A DNA stretch of 64,000 nt, taken from positions 62,001-126,000 of the forward strand of contig CAZREB010000011.1 in NCBI GenBank assembly GCA_964599095.1, given 5' to 3'. The notes below the pieces were generated by a model. The model was not told the DNA's origin. It did no database searches and was given only the letters and a program-made list of their open reading frames with translations. Both the position numbers and the translations under genes were made by a program. Below are positions 1 through 8,117 of the stretch, one piece after another. The stretch comes from SZAS-79 sp964599095 (GTDB taxonomy: Bacteria > Pseudomonadota > Gammaproteobacteria > Burkholderiales > SG8-39). Position 1 is the first letter of the stretch. Each line of letters begins with the position of its first letter.

Positions 1-506
1 TTGTTAGCGGCAATCAGGTCGGCCAACCTGCCGGCTGCGGCGAGGCTGGCGCCTTTCGCCTCGCCGAAGAACGCGACTTCGGTGGGGATTCCCTTGTCGA
101 CGGCAACTCTCGCGACATTGGCCGCGGGTTCGACCCCCAGGACCGGAACTCCGCGTTGCTTGAAGTACTGCAGGAGGTACCCGTCGTTGCTGGCGACCTC
201 GACGACGAGCGAACCTGCACCGAGCCCCCAGCGGCGGATCATCTCCTGGGCGTAGGCGTCACAATGCCTGAGCCAGCTGTCGGCGTAGGAGGAGAAATAG
301 GCGTAGTCGGAAAAGATCTTGTCCGGCGTTTCGAATTCGGCAAGCTGCACCAGGAAACACGAACCGCACACATACGCATGGAGCGGGTAGAAGCGCTCCA
401 TGCCGTTCAGCTGCGAAGCCGGAAGGTAGGAATTCGAAAGCGGGGACATGCCGAGATCCGCGAACGTTTCGGTCAACGGCGACTGGCAGAAGCGGCAACG
501 GTACAT
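1..506 (-). CDS. NDP-sugar C-methyltransferase, partial (C-terminus outside window)
   Basis: SAM-dependent methyltransferase of the class that adds a methyl group to carbon 3 of a 4-keto-6-deoxy nucleotide sugar. I place the ATG at 506, giving an N-terminal zinc motif (YRCRFC, Cys4 and Cys7) and, at about residues 98-110, the SAM-binding motif VVEVASNDGYLL, which is typical of this family. About 168 residues are visible; relatives are near 410, so the C-terminal half lies beyond the left edge. It follows rfbG by 28 bp on the same strand, so CDP-4-keto-6-deoxyglucose is a plausible substrate. The family assignment is firm; the exact carbon methylated is inferred. Confidence 0.85.
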   Translation of the reverse strand, partial: MYRCRFCQSPLTETFADLGMSPLSNSYLPASQLNGMERFYPLHAYVCGSCFLVQLAEFETPDKIFSDYAYFSSYADSWLRHCDAYAQEMIRRWGLGAGSLVVEVASNDGYLLQYFKQRGVPVLGVEPAANVARVAVDKGIPTEVAFFGEAKGASLAAAGRLADLIAAN

Positions 507-534
507 TGGAGGGATTCCGGCAGAATGGAGGGGT

Positions 535-1623
535 TCAGAGACGCGGACCGCTGGCCCCGCCTTGAAAGCGCGCGATCTGCGTTGCGGTGATTTCGCGCAT
601 GTTGGCGCCCGCAATCATCGCCTTGTGCCACTCGACCGTCCATGAGAGCGCCGTGCCGACGTCGAGGCGAGGCTGCCAGCCGAGGTGGGCGCGCGCCTTG
701 GAGCAGTCGAGCTTGAGCAGGGCGGCTTCGTGGGGATGGACCCCATCGTCGATGGTGAACGAGGCTTCCGGCCCCCAAAGCGCAGCGAGCTCCTTCACGA
801 GAGCCCCCACAGGGATTGCGTCGTCGTCGTTCGGGCCGAAATTCCAGCCGGAAGCGAATTTCCGGCCCTCGGGCCCGAGCAGTTTCTCGGCCAGCAGAAG
901 GTAGCCTCCCAACGGTTCGAGCACGTGTTGCCACGGTCTTTGCGCATTCGGATTTCGGATCCGGATCGAGTCACGGCGGGATATCGCGCGGATGAAATCC
1001 GGCACCAGACGGTCGGTGGCCCAGTCTCCGCCGCCGATGACGTTTCCTGCCCTGGCAGAGGCGAGTGCGGGCCCGGCAGCCCCGGAATCGGAAAAATAGG
1101 ACCGCCGGTAGGCCGCAGTCACAAGCTCTGCGCATCCCTTGCTGTTGCTGTACGGATCGTGCCCGCCCATCGGATCGGTTTCACGGTATCCCCAGACCCA
1201 CTCGTTGTTTTCATAGCACTTGTCACTCGTGACCACGACTGCGGCCTTCACGCTCGGGGCACGCCGGATGGCCTCAAGCACGTGGACCGTGCCAATCACG
1301 TTCGTTGCATAGGTGCCCACCGGGTCGATATACGAGGGCCGGACCAGGGACTGGGCCGCGAGATGAAGGACGACCTCAGGCTCGAACTCCGCCACGTGCG
1401 AGCACAGATTATCGAGGTCGCGGATGTCGCCGACGACCGAGCGCATGCCTTCCGCGACCCCGGCGACATCGAATATGCTGGGTTGGGTAGGAGGCTCAAG
1501 GGCGTAGCCGTGCACATTGGCGCCCATCTGTTGCAGCCAGAGCGCCAGCCAGCCTCCCTTGAAGCCGGTATGCCCGGTGAGGAAGACCCTGCGGCCGGAC
1601 CAAGTTCCGGGGTCGGCTACCAT
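535..1623 (-). CDS. rfbG: CDP-glucose 4,6-dehydratase
   Basis: Converts CDP-D-glucose to CDP-4-keto-6-deoxy-D-glucose, the branch point for dideoxy and branched sugars of O-antigen. The 362-residue protein is an extended short-chain dehydrogenase: NAD-binding GHTGFKGG at residues 17-24 and catalytic YSNSK with Tyr158 and Lys162. Length matches the family (about 355-365). It overlaps the 3' end of rfbF by 7 bp and precedes the C-methyltransferase, so all three are probably translated from one message. It could be confused with dTDP- or GDP-sugar dehydratases, but the neighbouring cytidylyltransferase settles the nucleotide as CDP. Confidence 0.93.
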   Translation of the reverse strand: MVADPGTWSGRRVFLTGHTGFKGGWLALWLQQMGANVHGYALEPPTQPSIFDVAGVAEGMRSVVGDIRDLDNLCSHVAEFEPEVVLHLAAQSLVRPSYIDPVGTYATNVIGTVHVLEAIRRAPSVKAAVVVTSDKCYENNEWVWGYRETDPMGGHDPYSNSKGCAELVTAAYRRSYFSDSGAAGPALASARAGNVIGGGDWATDRLVPDFIRAISRRDSIRIRNPNAQRPWQHVLEPLGGYLLLAEKLLGPEGRKFASGWNFGPNDDDAIPVGALVKELAALWGPEASFTIDDGVHPHEAALLKLDCSKARAHLGWQPRLDVGTALSWTVEWHKAMIAGANMREITATQIARFQGGASGPRL

Positions 1624-2384
1624 TTCTTCCAGGGCGCCGCGCCGCTTGTCCAGAGTTCTTCAAGATGATTCTTGTCGCGCAAGGTGTCCATCGGTTGCCA
1701 GAACCCGCGATGGAAGAAGGCCCCAAGCTGGCCGGCCCTTGCGAGGGTCTCCATCGGCGCGCGTTCCCAGACCGTTTCGTCCCCGGCCACATGGTCGATT
1801 ACCTTCGGGGACAGCACGAAGAAGCCGCCGTTGATCCAGCCGCCATCGCCCTTGGGCTTTTCCTCGAATGCAACGACCTTCGATTCGTCGAGGATCAGCG
1901 AGCCGAATCGCCCAGGTGGCTGCACTGCGGTCAGCGTCGCCTGACGGCCCGAATTGCGGTGGAACTCGATCAGCGCCGACACGTCGATGTCGCTGACCCC
2001 ATCCCCGTAGGTGAAGCAAAAATCCTCGCCGGACAGGTACTCCTTCACACGTTTGAGGCGCCCGCCGGTCTGCGTCGTCTCGCCGGTTTCAACCAGCGTC
2101 ACCCGCCAGGGCTCGGCGCTGTTCTGGTGAACCTGCATCGAATTGCGCGACAAGTCGAAGGTCACGTCGGACATGTGCAGGAAATAGTTCGCGAAGTACT
2201 CCTTGATGACATATCCCTTGTAGCCGAGGCACACGATGAAATCGGTCAGCCCAAAAGAGGAATAGATCTTCATGATGTGCCAGAGGATCGGCTTGCCGCC
2301 GATCTCGATCATGGGCTTGGGCCTGACGTGCGATTCCTCGCTGATGCGGCTGCCCAACCCGCCGGCAAGAATGACCACTTTCAA
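1617..2384 (-). CDS. rfbF: glucose-1-phosphate cytidylyltransferase
   Basis: Makes CDP-glucose from CTP and glucose 1-phosphate, supplying RfbG. The nucleotidyltransferase core begins KVVILAGGLGSRISEE, followed by RPKPMIEIGGKPILWHIM, both diagnostic. An ATG at 2405 is open in frame, but I prefer the TTG at 2384. It makes a 4-bp TTGA overlap with the upstream wzt stop, has a GGAGAAG ribosome-binding site about six bases before it, and yields 255 residues that begin exactly where relatives do. With the ATG at 2405 the protein would be 262 residues and carry seven non-conserved ones. Confidence 0.92.
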   Translation of the reverse strand: MKVVILAGGLGSRISEESHVRPKPMIEIGGKPILWHIMKIYSSFGLTDFIVCLGYKGYVIKEYFANYFLHMSDVTFDLSRNSMQVHQNSAEPWRVTLVETGETTQTGGRLKRVKEYLSGEDFCFTYGDGVSDIDVSALIEFHRNSGRQATLTAVQPPGRFGSLILDESKVVAFEEKPKGDGGWINGGFFVLSPKVIDHVAGDETVWERAPMETLARAGQLGAFFHRGFWQPMDTLRDKNHLEELWTSGAAPWKKW

Positions 2385-3646
2385 GAGATCTTCTCCATAT
2401 GCCAAACGAGGTTGGGCCTCAGCGTACCAGCCATGTGCCCTCCCCAGCCACCCCTGGACTCGGTCCCTTCGATTGGATCGCGAACGTTGAACGACACTGC
2501 GCCGCGCTCAAAAAAATGCACCGTCATTCCGTTTGACAGGGTTGTCATCGCAAGGCCCACGAAATACGCACCGTCGTTGAGCAGATTTCCCGGGACCTCG
2601 CATCGTGCCCGGTATCGTCCCGGATCCTCGGGATTGCGCGCCGTCCCCATCGACACGAACGCGACAGTACCGTCCGACGTCACGAAATGGAAGTTCGGGA
2701 TGAAAGGCCCCGCATGCCTCTCGCTGATTTCGAAATCCATTTCCACCGCAAGACTCTGCGAAATGTCGACCTGCATCAGCACCGCACCCGACTCGTCCAC
2801 CACCCTCCCGGCAAGGAGCCTCACGTATTCATTGCCAATGCGCCGGCTTCCGTCCCTGAGGTCGAACGATGCCGGCGACGATGAACCGTCCTTGTAGTAC
2901 TTCATTACGACTTCCGCAACGTCACCCATCGCTGAAACGCGGCCCGAATCCATCAGGATCGCCGACGTGCAGAGCGAAGTGATGGCCCCGAGATTGTGGC
3001 TGACGAAGAGGACCGTACGCCCCTCGTTGGTGATCGACTCGATCTTTCCCAGGCACTTCTGCTGGAAAGCGAGGTCGCCGACAGCGAGGACCTCGTCGAT
3101 CAGCAGGATGTCGGGCTCGAGGTTGGCCGCCACGGCGAATGCGAGCCGCATGTACATCCCCGAGGAAAAGTGCTTGACCGGAGTGTCGATGAAGCGCTCG
3201 ACGCCCGCGAAGGCCACGATTTCATCGAACTTGCGCAGGGTTTCGGCGCGACTCATCCCGAGGATGGCGCCGTTCAGGAAGATGTTCTCGCGCCCGGTGA
3301 GCTCAGGGTGAAAGCCGGTCCCGACTTCCAGGAGGCTCGAAAGCCGGCCGCGGATCTCTATCCTCCCGGTCGTCGGCTCGACGATCTTGCTCAGCATCTT
3401 GAGGAGCGTGGATTTTCCGGCGCCGTTGCGCCCGATGATCCCCAGCCGCTCGCCCTGCGGGATCTCGAACGTCACGTCGCGAACCGCCCAGAACTCCTCG
3501 GTCTCCACGCGCTGGTTCGGTCCGCGACCGGTCAGGCGCCGAAACCCTGACGCGATCTCGTCCCGGAGGGTGTGATAGCCGCGCTGTCCGCCATGGCTGA
3601 TGCTGTAGCGCTTGGAAAGGCCGGTAACCGAGATGGAGGTCGTCAC
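2381..3646 (-). CDS. wzt: O-antigen / polysaccharide ABC transporter ATP-binding protein, Wzt type
   Basis: ATPase that drives export of lipid-linked polysaccharide across the inner membrane with the permease encoded just upstream. Walker A GRNGAGKS is at residues 72-79, the ABC signature SSGMYMR near 161-167 and Walker B ILLIDE near 180-185. About 150 residues beyond the ATPase domain form an extra C-terminal domain resembling the Wzt carbohydrate-binding domain that recognises the chain end; total 421 residues, as expected for Wzt with this domain. It starts 6 bp after the permease stop. Which glycan is exported is not visible, though the adjacent CDP-sugar genes suggest one carrying a modified deoxyhexose. 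Confidence 0.92.
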   Translation of the reverse strand: MTTSISVTGLSKRYSISHGGQRGYHTLRDEIASGFRRLTGRGPNQRVETEEFWAVRDVTFEIPQGERLGIIGRNGAGKSTLLKMLSKIVEPTTGRIEIRGRLSSLLEVGTGFHPELTGRENIFLNGAILGMSRAETLRKFDEIVAFAGVERFIDTPVKHFSSGMYMRLAFAVAANLEPDILLIDEVLAVGDLAFQQKCLGKIESITNEGRTVLFVSHNLGAITSLCTSAILMDSGRVSAMGDVAEVVMKYYKDGSSSPASFDLRDGSRRIGNEYVRLLAGRVVDESGAVLMQVDISQSLAVEMDFEISERHAGPFIPNFHFVTSDGTVAFVSMGTARNPEDPGRYRARCEVPGNLLNDGAYFVGLAMTTLSNGMTVHFFERGAVSFNVRDPIEGTESRGGWGGHMAGTLRPNLVWHMEKIS

Positions 3647-3652
3647 GGTGGC

Positions 3653-4498
3653 TCAGATTACGTCGGCAAGGCCGCGCTCGATCCCGCGAAAATAGCGCAG
3701 CCCGAGAACGAGGATCAGGACCGTTGCGACGACGGAGGTCGCGATCGCCGACAGGTGCAGGTCCTGCCCGGGAAAGGCCGCCCACCGGAATCCCTCGATG
3801 ATGCCCACCATGGGGTTCAGCGAGTAAAGGAGCCGCCAAGGGTACGGAACAAGGTCGCTCGGAAAGATCACGGGCGACAGGTAAAGTCCGAACTGGAGCA
3901 CGAACGGCAGGAGAATGGCGGTGTCCTTGTAACGTACGTGCAGGGCGGCAGACCAGCTGCCCAGCCCGAACGCCAGGGCCGCCGTCAGCAGCGTCAGCGG
4001 GAGCACCGCAGCCAACTTCAAGTCGAGCCCGATGCCGAACGCGAGCAGCATCGGAAGGAGGACGATCATTGCGATCAGCATGTCGATCAGCGCAACCGCA
4101 GTGGCAACCAGCGGGATGATGATCCGCGGGAAATAGACTTTCGAGATCAGGCTCGCGTGACCTGACAGGCTCGTGCTCGCATCGGAAACCGCCGACGCAA
4201 AAAAGAGCCACGGCACAAGTGCAACGTAGATGAACGGCGCGTGCGGCATCCCGCCCGAAGGCACTTTCACCAGTTTGCCGAACACGAGCGCGAACACCAG
4301 CGCGGTTAACAAGGGCCTGAGCAGCGTCCACGCCAAACCGATCGCGGTCTGCTTGTACCGAACAAGGATATCGCGCCAGACCAGGATGTAGAAAAGTTCC
4401 CGGAAGACCCACAAGTCGCGAAAATACAGCCTGTCCGCTCGGCCGGCTTCGATGACCGTCAGACGCAGGCCGGTCTCCTGGAGGGAATGATCACCCAT
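3653..4498 (-). CDS. wzm: O-antigen / polysaccharide ABC transporter permease, Wzm type
   Basis: Inner-membrane half of the polysaccharide exporter with Wzt. The protein has a cytoplasmic N-terminus with the motif LVWRDILVRYKQTAIGLAW shortly before the first membrane span, then about six hydrophobic segments, as in ABC-2 type permeases. I favour the ATG at 4498 (281 residues); an in-frame start at 4555 would add 19 residues rich in Arg, Gly and Pro that look like untranslated leader. Neither start has a strong ribosome-binding site. It is the first gene of the unit wzm-wzt-rfbF-rfbG-methyltransferase. Confidence 0.9.
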   Translation of the reverse strand: MGDHSLQETGLRLTVIEAGRADRLYFRDLWVFRELFYILVWRDILVRYKQTAIGLAWTLLRPLLTALVFALVFGKLVKVPSGGMPHAPFIYVALVPWLFFASAVSDASTSLSGHASLISKVYFPRIIIPLVATAVALIDMLIAMIVLLPMLLAFGIGLDLKLAAVLPLTLLTAALAFGLGSWSAALHVRYKDTAILLPFVLQFGLYLSPVIFPSDLVPYPWRLLYSLNPMVGIIEGFRWAAFPGQDLHLSAIATSVVATVLILVLGLRYFRGIERGLADVI

Positions 4499-4888
4499 GC
4501 CGAGGGCCACCCGGCCGGGGCGCCGGAATAGGCCTAACCGGGTGGCTCCAAGCAAATGCGCTGCAAATTCTGAATGTCGTCAAGGCATGACCCTGCCCGG
4601 AAGGACTCTTGATGGCATGGGCTCGGGCTCCGAGTCGGAAGGTTTCTCATCGAAGCAAGGACCAAATATGAGAAACTTGCAGATCCTAGTCTGAATGCAA
4701 AATTCTAGCATCAACCTTCGAGGGGCGGGCCGGCGGGAGCGGAGGCCTCCCGGCGGGTACGTCGGTTATTCAGGTCGATCCGGATTGACGCACCCGGCCG
4801 CTTGTGCAGCGAATGACGCGAAGGTTTCTGTTAACAGGCAATTGATGGATCAATACTTCGGGTGGCGAATTGCCGGGGGGGCGGCTGC
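4499..4888. other. intergenic region between divergent O-antigen operons
   Basis: About 390 bases with no convincing gene separate wzm (leftward) from the epimerase gene (rightward). The centre (about 4640-4710) is much richer in A and T than its surroundings and contains a perfect 9-bp inverted repeat, listed separately. A TTGACG at 4785-4790 resembles a -35 box, but no good -10 lies at the right distance. Promoters for both operons must be here or just inside it; I cannot place them with confidence. Confidence 0.5.
4642..4676. repeat. perfect inverted repeat GTTTCTCAT-N17-ATGAGAAAC
   Basis: Nine-base arms at 4642-4650 and 4668-4676 are exact reverse complements with a 17-base spacer, inside the A/T-rich part of the gap between two divergent sugar operons. 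The arm spacing would place the centres of the two half-sites about 26 bp apart, on nearly the same DNA face, so a dimeric regulator could bind; an RNA hairpin with a large loop is the alternative. No family can be named. Confidence 0.5.
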
Positions 4889-5419
4889 ATGATCTTCGTG
4901 CGGACGCCTCTGGATGGGGCCTTTATCGTGGACCTGAAGAGACTCGAGGATGAGCGCGGGTTCTTTGCCCGTTCGTTCTGCAAGGACGAGTTCCGCGCGC
5001 ATGGCCTCAACCCGGAAGTGTCGCAATGCAACGTGTCCTTCAATCCGAGGCGGGGGACTTTGCGCGGCATGCACTTGCAGGCCGACCCACATGCAGAAGA
5101 CAAGCTGGTTCGCTGCACCCAAGGCGCAATCTGGGATGCGATCATAGACTTGCGTGCGGATTCGCCTGGGTACAGAAGGTGGTTTGGCGTCGAATTGAGC
5201 GGCGCTTCGCGACGCGCCCTCTATGTACCCAAAGGATTCGCGCATGGGTTCCAGACATTGGCGGACGACACGGAAGTCTTGTACATGATGTCCGAGGCCT
5301 ATCATCCTGAGTCCGCTAGGGGCGTGCGCTGGGACGATCCCGCCATTGGCATCGAATGGCCGGTCACGGTCACAGGGATGTCGGAAAAGGATCGTTCCTA
5401 TCCCCTCCTTTCCGACTAG
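4889..5419 (+). CDS. dTDP-4-dehydrorhamnose 3,5-epimerase family protein (RmlC-like)
   Basis: Epimerase of the RmlC cupin family, acting at C3 and/or C5 of a 4-keto-6-deoxy nucleotide sugar. The ATG at 4889 gives 176 residues starting MIFVRTPLDG; a GTG at 4862 would add nine unlikely residues. The catalytic His62 in GTLRGMHLQ and Lys72 are present, as is the C-terminal motif RGVRWDDPAIGIEWP. No RmlA or RmlB gene is in the window, while CDP-glucose genes face it across the promoter region, so its substrate may be a CDP- rather than a dTDP-sugar; that is inference. The reductase follows 3 bp downstream. Confidence 0.88.
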   Translation: MIFVRTPLDGAFIVDLKRLEDERGFFARSFCKDEFRAHGLNPEVSQCNVSFNPRRGTLRGMHLQADPHAEDKLVRCTQGAIWDAIIDLRADSPGYRRWFGVELSGASRRALYVPKGFAHGFQTLADDTEVLYMMSEAYHPESARGVRWDDPAIGIEWPVTVTGMSEKDRSYPLLSD

Positions 5420-5422
5420 CTG

Positions 5423-6292
5423 ATGCGCATCCTCCTGATCGGTCGTACCGGCCAGCTCGGCGCAGACCTGTTGCGCAACAACAAGGATCACGAACTGATC
5501 GCGCCGGATCGCTCTGCTCTCGATGTAGTCCTGCCCGATCAGGTTCGCACCGCCCTGCGCCGATACCGACCGGATCTCGTAGTCAATTGCGCCGCGTTCC
5601 ACAATGTCCCTCTTTGCGAGAGTGACCCCGCGACCGCCTTCAAGGTCAATTGCGTCGCAATGCGCGACCTTGCCCTGGCATGTGGCGAGTCGGGCGTCCG
5701 GCTCGTGACTTTCAGCAGCGACTACGTATTCGGGAGCGACCGGCGGGAGCCGCACCCTGAAGACGGGTTGCCGCACCCCCTGCAGATCTACGGCATCTCG
5801 CGGCTTGCAGGCGAGCATGCGGTCCTGGCAACGGCGCCCGACCACGCGATCGTGATCCGCACGTGCGGCTTGTACGGAATGTCCGGTGCCCGCTCGAAAG
5901 GTGGAAATTTCGTGGATGGCAGGGTTGCCGACGCACGTGCCGGAAGGACGATCGAGATGGCATGCGAGCAGGTGATCAGCCCGACTTCAACTGCGGACCT
6001 CAGCCGCGCCGTGTTCGAACTGATCGCCAATCCAGGCGCGGGGCCGGGGATCTACCACCTCGTGAACGACGGCGCATGCTCCTGGTATCAGTTCACTTGC
6101 GAAATCGTCCGGCTTATCGGCGCACCGGTGGAAGTGGTCCCGGTGGATCGGGGAGGGAGATCCGGGGAAATGCGGCGGCCCCTTTACTCAGCGCTTGCGA
6201 ATAACCGCGCAAGAGCCCTTGGAATCGTATTGCGGCCATGGCAGGACGCCGTCGCAGCCTACCTGCAGGCCAAGTATCCGGAGATCACCTGA
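5423..6292 (+). CDS. RmlD-like NAD(P)-dependent 4-keto-sugar reductase
   Basis: Sugar-nucleotide reductase of the dTDP-4-dehydrorhamnose reductase family, predicted to reduce the C4 keto group after epimerisation. The protein has 289 residues, with IGRTGQLGADL at 6-16 for cofactor binding and SSDYVFGS near 98-105. The usual catalytic YxxxK reads YGISR here: Tyr123 is kept but the Lys is Arg127 (codon CGG at 5801-5803). The fold assignment is clear; the substitution makes the reaction less certain. It starts 3 bp after the epimerase stop and is followed 1 bp later by the next gene, so the three are one transcription unit. Confidence 0.82.
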   Translation: MRILLIGRTGQLGADLLRNNKDHELIAPDRSALDVVLPDQVRTALRRYRPDLVVNCAAFHNVPLCESDPATAFKVNCVAMRDLALACGESGVRLVTFSSDYVFGSDRREPHPEDGLPHPLQIYGISRLAGEHAVLATAPDHAIVIRTCGLYGMSGARSKGGNFVDGRVADARAGRTIEMACEQVISPTSTADLSRAVFELIANPGAGPGIYHLVNDGACSWYQFTCEIVRLIGAPVEVVPVDRGGRSGEMRRPLYSALANNRARALGIVLRPWQDAVAAYLQAKYPEIT

Positions 6293-6293
6293 G

Positions 6294-7196
6294 GTGGCCG
6301 AGGTGGCGCTGGTACATCTTGTGCGCCGGCAGAACGGAGTGGCTCCTTTCAAGCGCTTCCTCGATTCGATGCACGAGCATCCGGCGGGGGTGCCATTTGA
6401 CCTTGTCATCCTGTTCAAGGGTTTCCACCGGGACAGTCCTGAGCACGACAAACTTCTCGAAGGGATCCCGCATCGCAGACTTTTCTTGTCCGACCGCGGG
6501 TACGATATTGACGCATATTTCGAGGCGGCGAGGCAGTTGGACGATGCGAGGTTCTGCTTTGTCAATTCGTACAGCAGGATCCTCGCAGATGGGTGGCTGG
6601 CAAAGCTGCTGCGGTGGAGCCAGGCGCGCGGTGTGGGATTGGCAGGCGCGACCGGGTCCTGCCAGAGCATCGCCGGCGGATATTCCGCGCAGGACCGCCG
6701 ACTGCGGGCGCTGCCGCCAGTGACGCAGTTCTGGACGCGAGTCGGCAGGGCGCTCCGGGATCGGCGGCCCAATGCGAATGCCGAACGGGCTCTGCGATTG
6801 TTGCTGCGTCTCGCAGGGCAATGGAGTCCGGCGCGGGACTTTCCCCCATTCCCCAATCCGCACATCAGGACCAACGCCTTCATCGCTTCCCGGGACGTCC
6901 TTGATCGCGTCAGGCCGGGCCCGCTGCGACTGAAGTTATCGGCCTACAAGTTCGAGAGCGGGCGAGACAGTCTGACCGCCCGGGTGCGCCGCATGGGGCT
7001 TAGGGTCCTCGTGGTCGGCCGGGACGGCGAAGCCTACGAACCCGAGCGCTGGCATCTTTCGAACACCTTCTGGCAGTCGCGAGAGGAAAACCTGCTCGTG
7101 GCCGACAATCAGACGGAGTTTTACCTCGCCGGCGATGCGGCAAAGCGCGCCGAACTTGCACAATATGCTTGGGGCGAAAACGCCCGTCCCGGCTGA
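6294..7196 (+). CDS. unknown protein of the O-antigen cluster, glycosyltransferase-like
   Basis: I do not recognise this gene with confidence. The likely start is GTG at 6294 or 6303, just after the reductase stop, giving about 300 residues beginning VAEVALVHLVRRQNGVAPF. No membrane span or signal peptide is visible. Sequence elements such as FDLVILFKGF, RGYDIDAYFEAAR, CFVNSYSRILADGWL and GVGLAGATGS have the feel of the nucleotide-sugar domain of a GT-A glycosyltransferase (strand, loop with the polar NSYS where DxD would be, then an acceptor loop), but no DxD is present. Context among sugar genes supports a role in polysaccharide assembly. Confidence 0.6.
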   Translation: MAEVALVHLVRRQNGVAPFKRFLDSMHEHPAGVPFDLVILFKGFHRDSPEHDKLLEGIPHRRLFLSDRGYDIDAYFEAARQLDDARFCFVNSYSRILADGWLAKLLRWSQARGVGLAGATGSCQSIAGGYSAQDRRLRALPPVTQFWTRVGRALRDRRPNANAERALRLLLRLAGQWSPARDFPPFPNPHIRTNAFIASRDVLDRVRPGPLRLKLSAYKFESGRDSLTARVRRMGLRVLVVGRDGEAYEPERWHLSNTFWQSREENLLVADNQTEFYLAGDAAKRAELAQYAWGENARPG

Positions 7197-7202
7197 CCGA
7201 CG

Positions 7203-8117
7203 ATGATGACCGAATCACGGCCTGGGGACACCAGAATGCGATGCAGCGCCTGCGGGAGCCCCATGCGGCATTCGTTCGCCACGCGCGACTACAATCACGC
7301 CGTTTCGGGCGAGGTGTTCCGCTACGCGATTTGCACGCGCTGCAAGTTGGCATCGCTCGAGAATGTGCCCAATGACCTTGGGCCCTACTACGTGTCCGGG
7401 TACCACATGCAGCCCGCGACGGATGCCGCGATCGAGGCAGGCGTGGCTCATGAGACATACAAGATCGACCTGGTACGCAGGTTCGCCGAATCTGGCCGAT
7501 TGCTGGAAATCGGTCCGTCCTGGGGAGCCTTTTGCCTGCTGGCCAAGCGTGCCGGCTTTTCGGTCGAAGCGATTGAAATGGACCCGTCGTGTTGTGAGTT
7601 CCTGACTAATCGCATCGGCGTAAGAGCCATCTGCCGCAGCGACGAGGCAGCCGCACTTTCCGAAGCAACGCAACCGGATGTGATCGCGGCATGGCACGTG
7701 CTCGAGCACTTGCGGGATCCCTGGAGGCTGGTCGATGCAGCCGCCGAACGCCTGGCGCCCGGCGGCGTTCTGGTACTCGCGCTACCGAACCCGGGTGCGC
7801 TCCAATTCAAGGTATTCGGTCCCTACTGGACCCACGTTGACGCACCTCGCCACCTCCACCTGATCCCGCCGGATGTCCTGAGGTCGCGCGCCGAGCGTGC
7901 CGGGTTGAGGCAGGAAATGTGCACTACGACAGACGCAGGCAGCCTGGGCTGGAACGAGTTCGGTTGGGTGTATTCGCTCCCCCTCTTTGCTTCCGGCGCA
8001 TTTGCAAAGCGGGTACTCCGGTTTGCCGGTCGCAAGATAAGCGCGGCCGTTTCGTTCGTGGAGAGGCGCGAAGGGGCCGGCAGCGCCTATACGGCGGTAT
8101 TCCGGAAGCCCGCGTGA
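7203..8117 (+). CDS. class I SAM-dependent methyltransferase with N-terminal zinc motif
   Basis: Predicted methyltransferase of 304 residues if the ATG at 7203 is used. An ATG at 7236 (MRCSACGSPM, 293 residues) is better placed, with GGGGA upstream. Two Cys pairs (CSAC and CTRC) near the N-terminus suggest a structural zinc site. The SAM-binding region reads RLLEIGPSWGAFCLLAK, followed by VIAAWHVLEHLRDPWRLV, typical of the Methyltransf_23 group seen in O-antigen and glycan clusters. The acceptor may be a sugar or a chain end; nothing in the sequence decides it. The stop overlaps the next start in GTGA. Confidence 0.85.
   Translation: MMTESRPGDTRMRCSACGSPMRHSFATRDYNHAVSGEVFRYAICTRCKLASLENVPNDLGPYYVSGYHMQPATDAAIEAGVAHETYKIDLVRRFAESGRLLEIGPSWGAFCLLAKRAGFSVEAIEMDPSCCEFLTNRIGVRAICRSDEAAALSEATQPDVIAAWHVLEHLRDPWRLVDAAAERLAPGGVLVLALPNPGALQFKVFGPYWTHVDAPRHLHLIPPDVLRSRAERAGLRQEMCTTTDAGSLGWNEFGWVYSLPLFASGAFAKRVLRFAGRKISAAVSFVERREGAGSAYTAVFRKPA

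Noticed and set aside
2384..2405. ATG at 2405 as the rfbF start
   Set aside because: The TTG at 2384 has a better ribosome-binding site, a 4-bp coupled overlap and a family-typical N-terminus.
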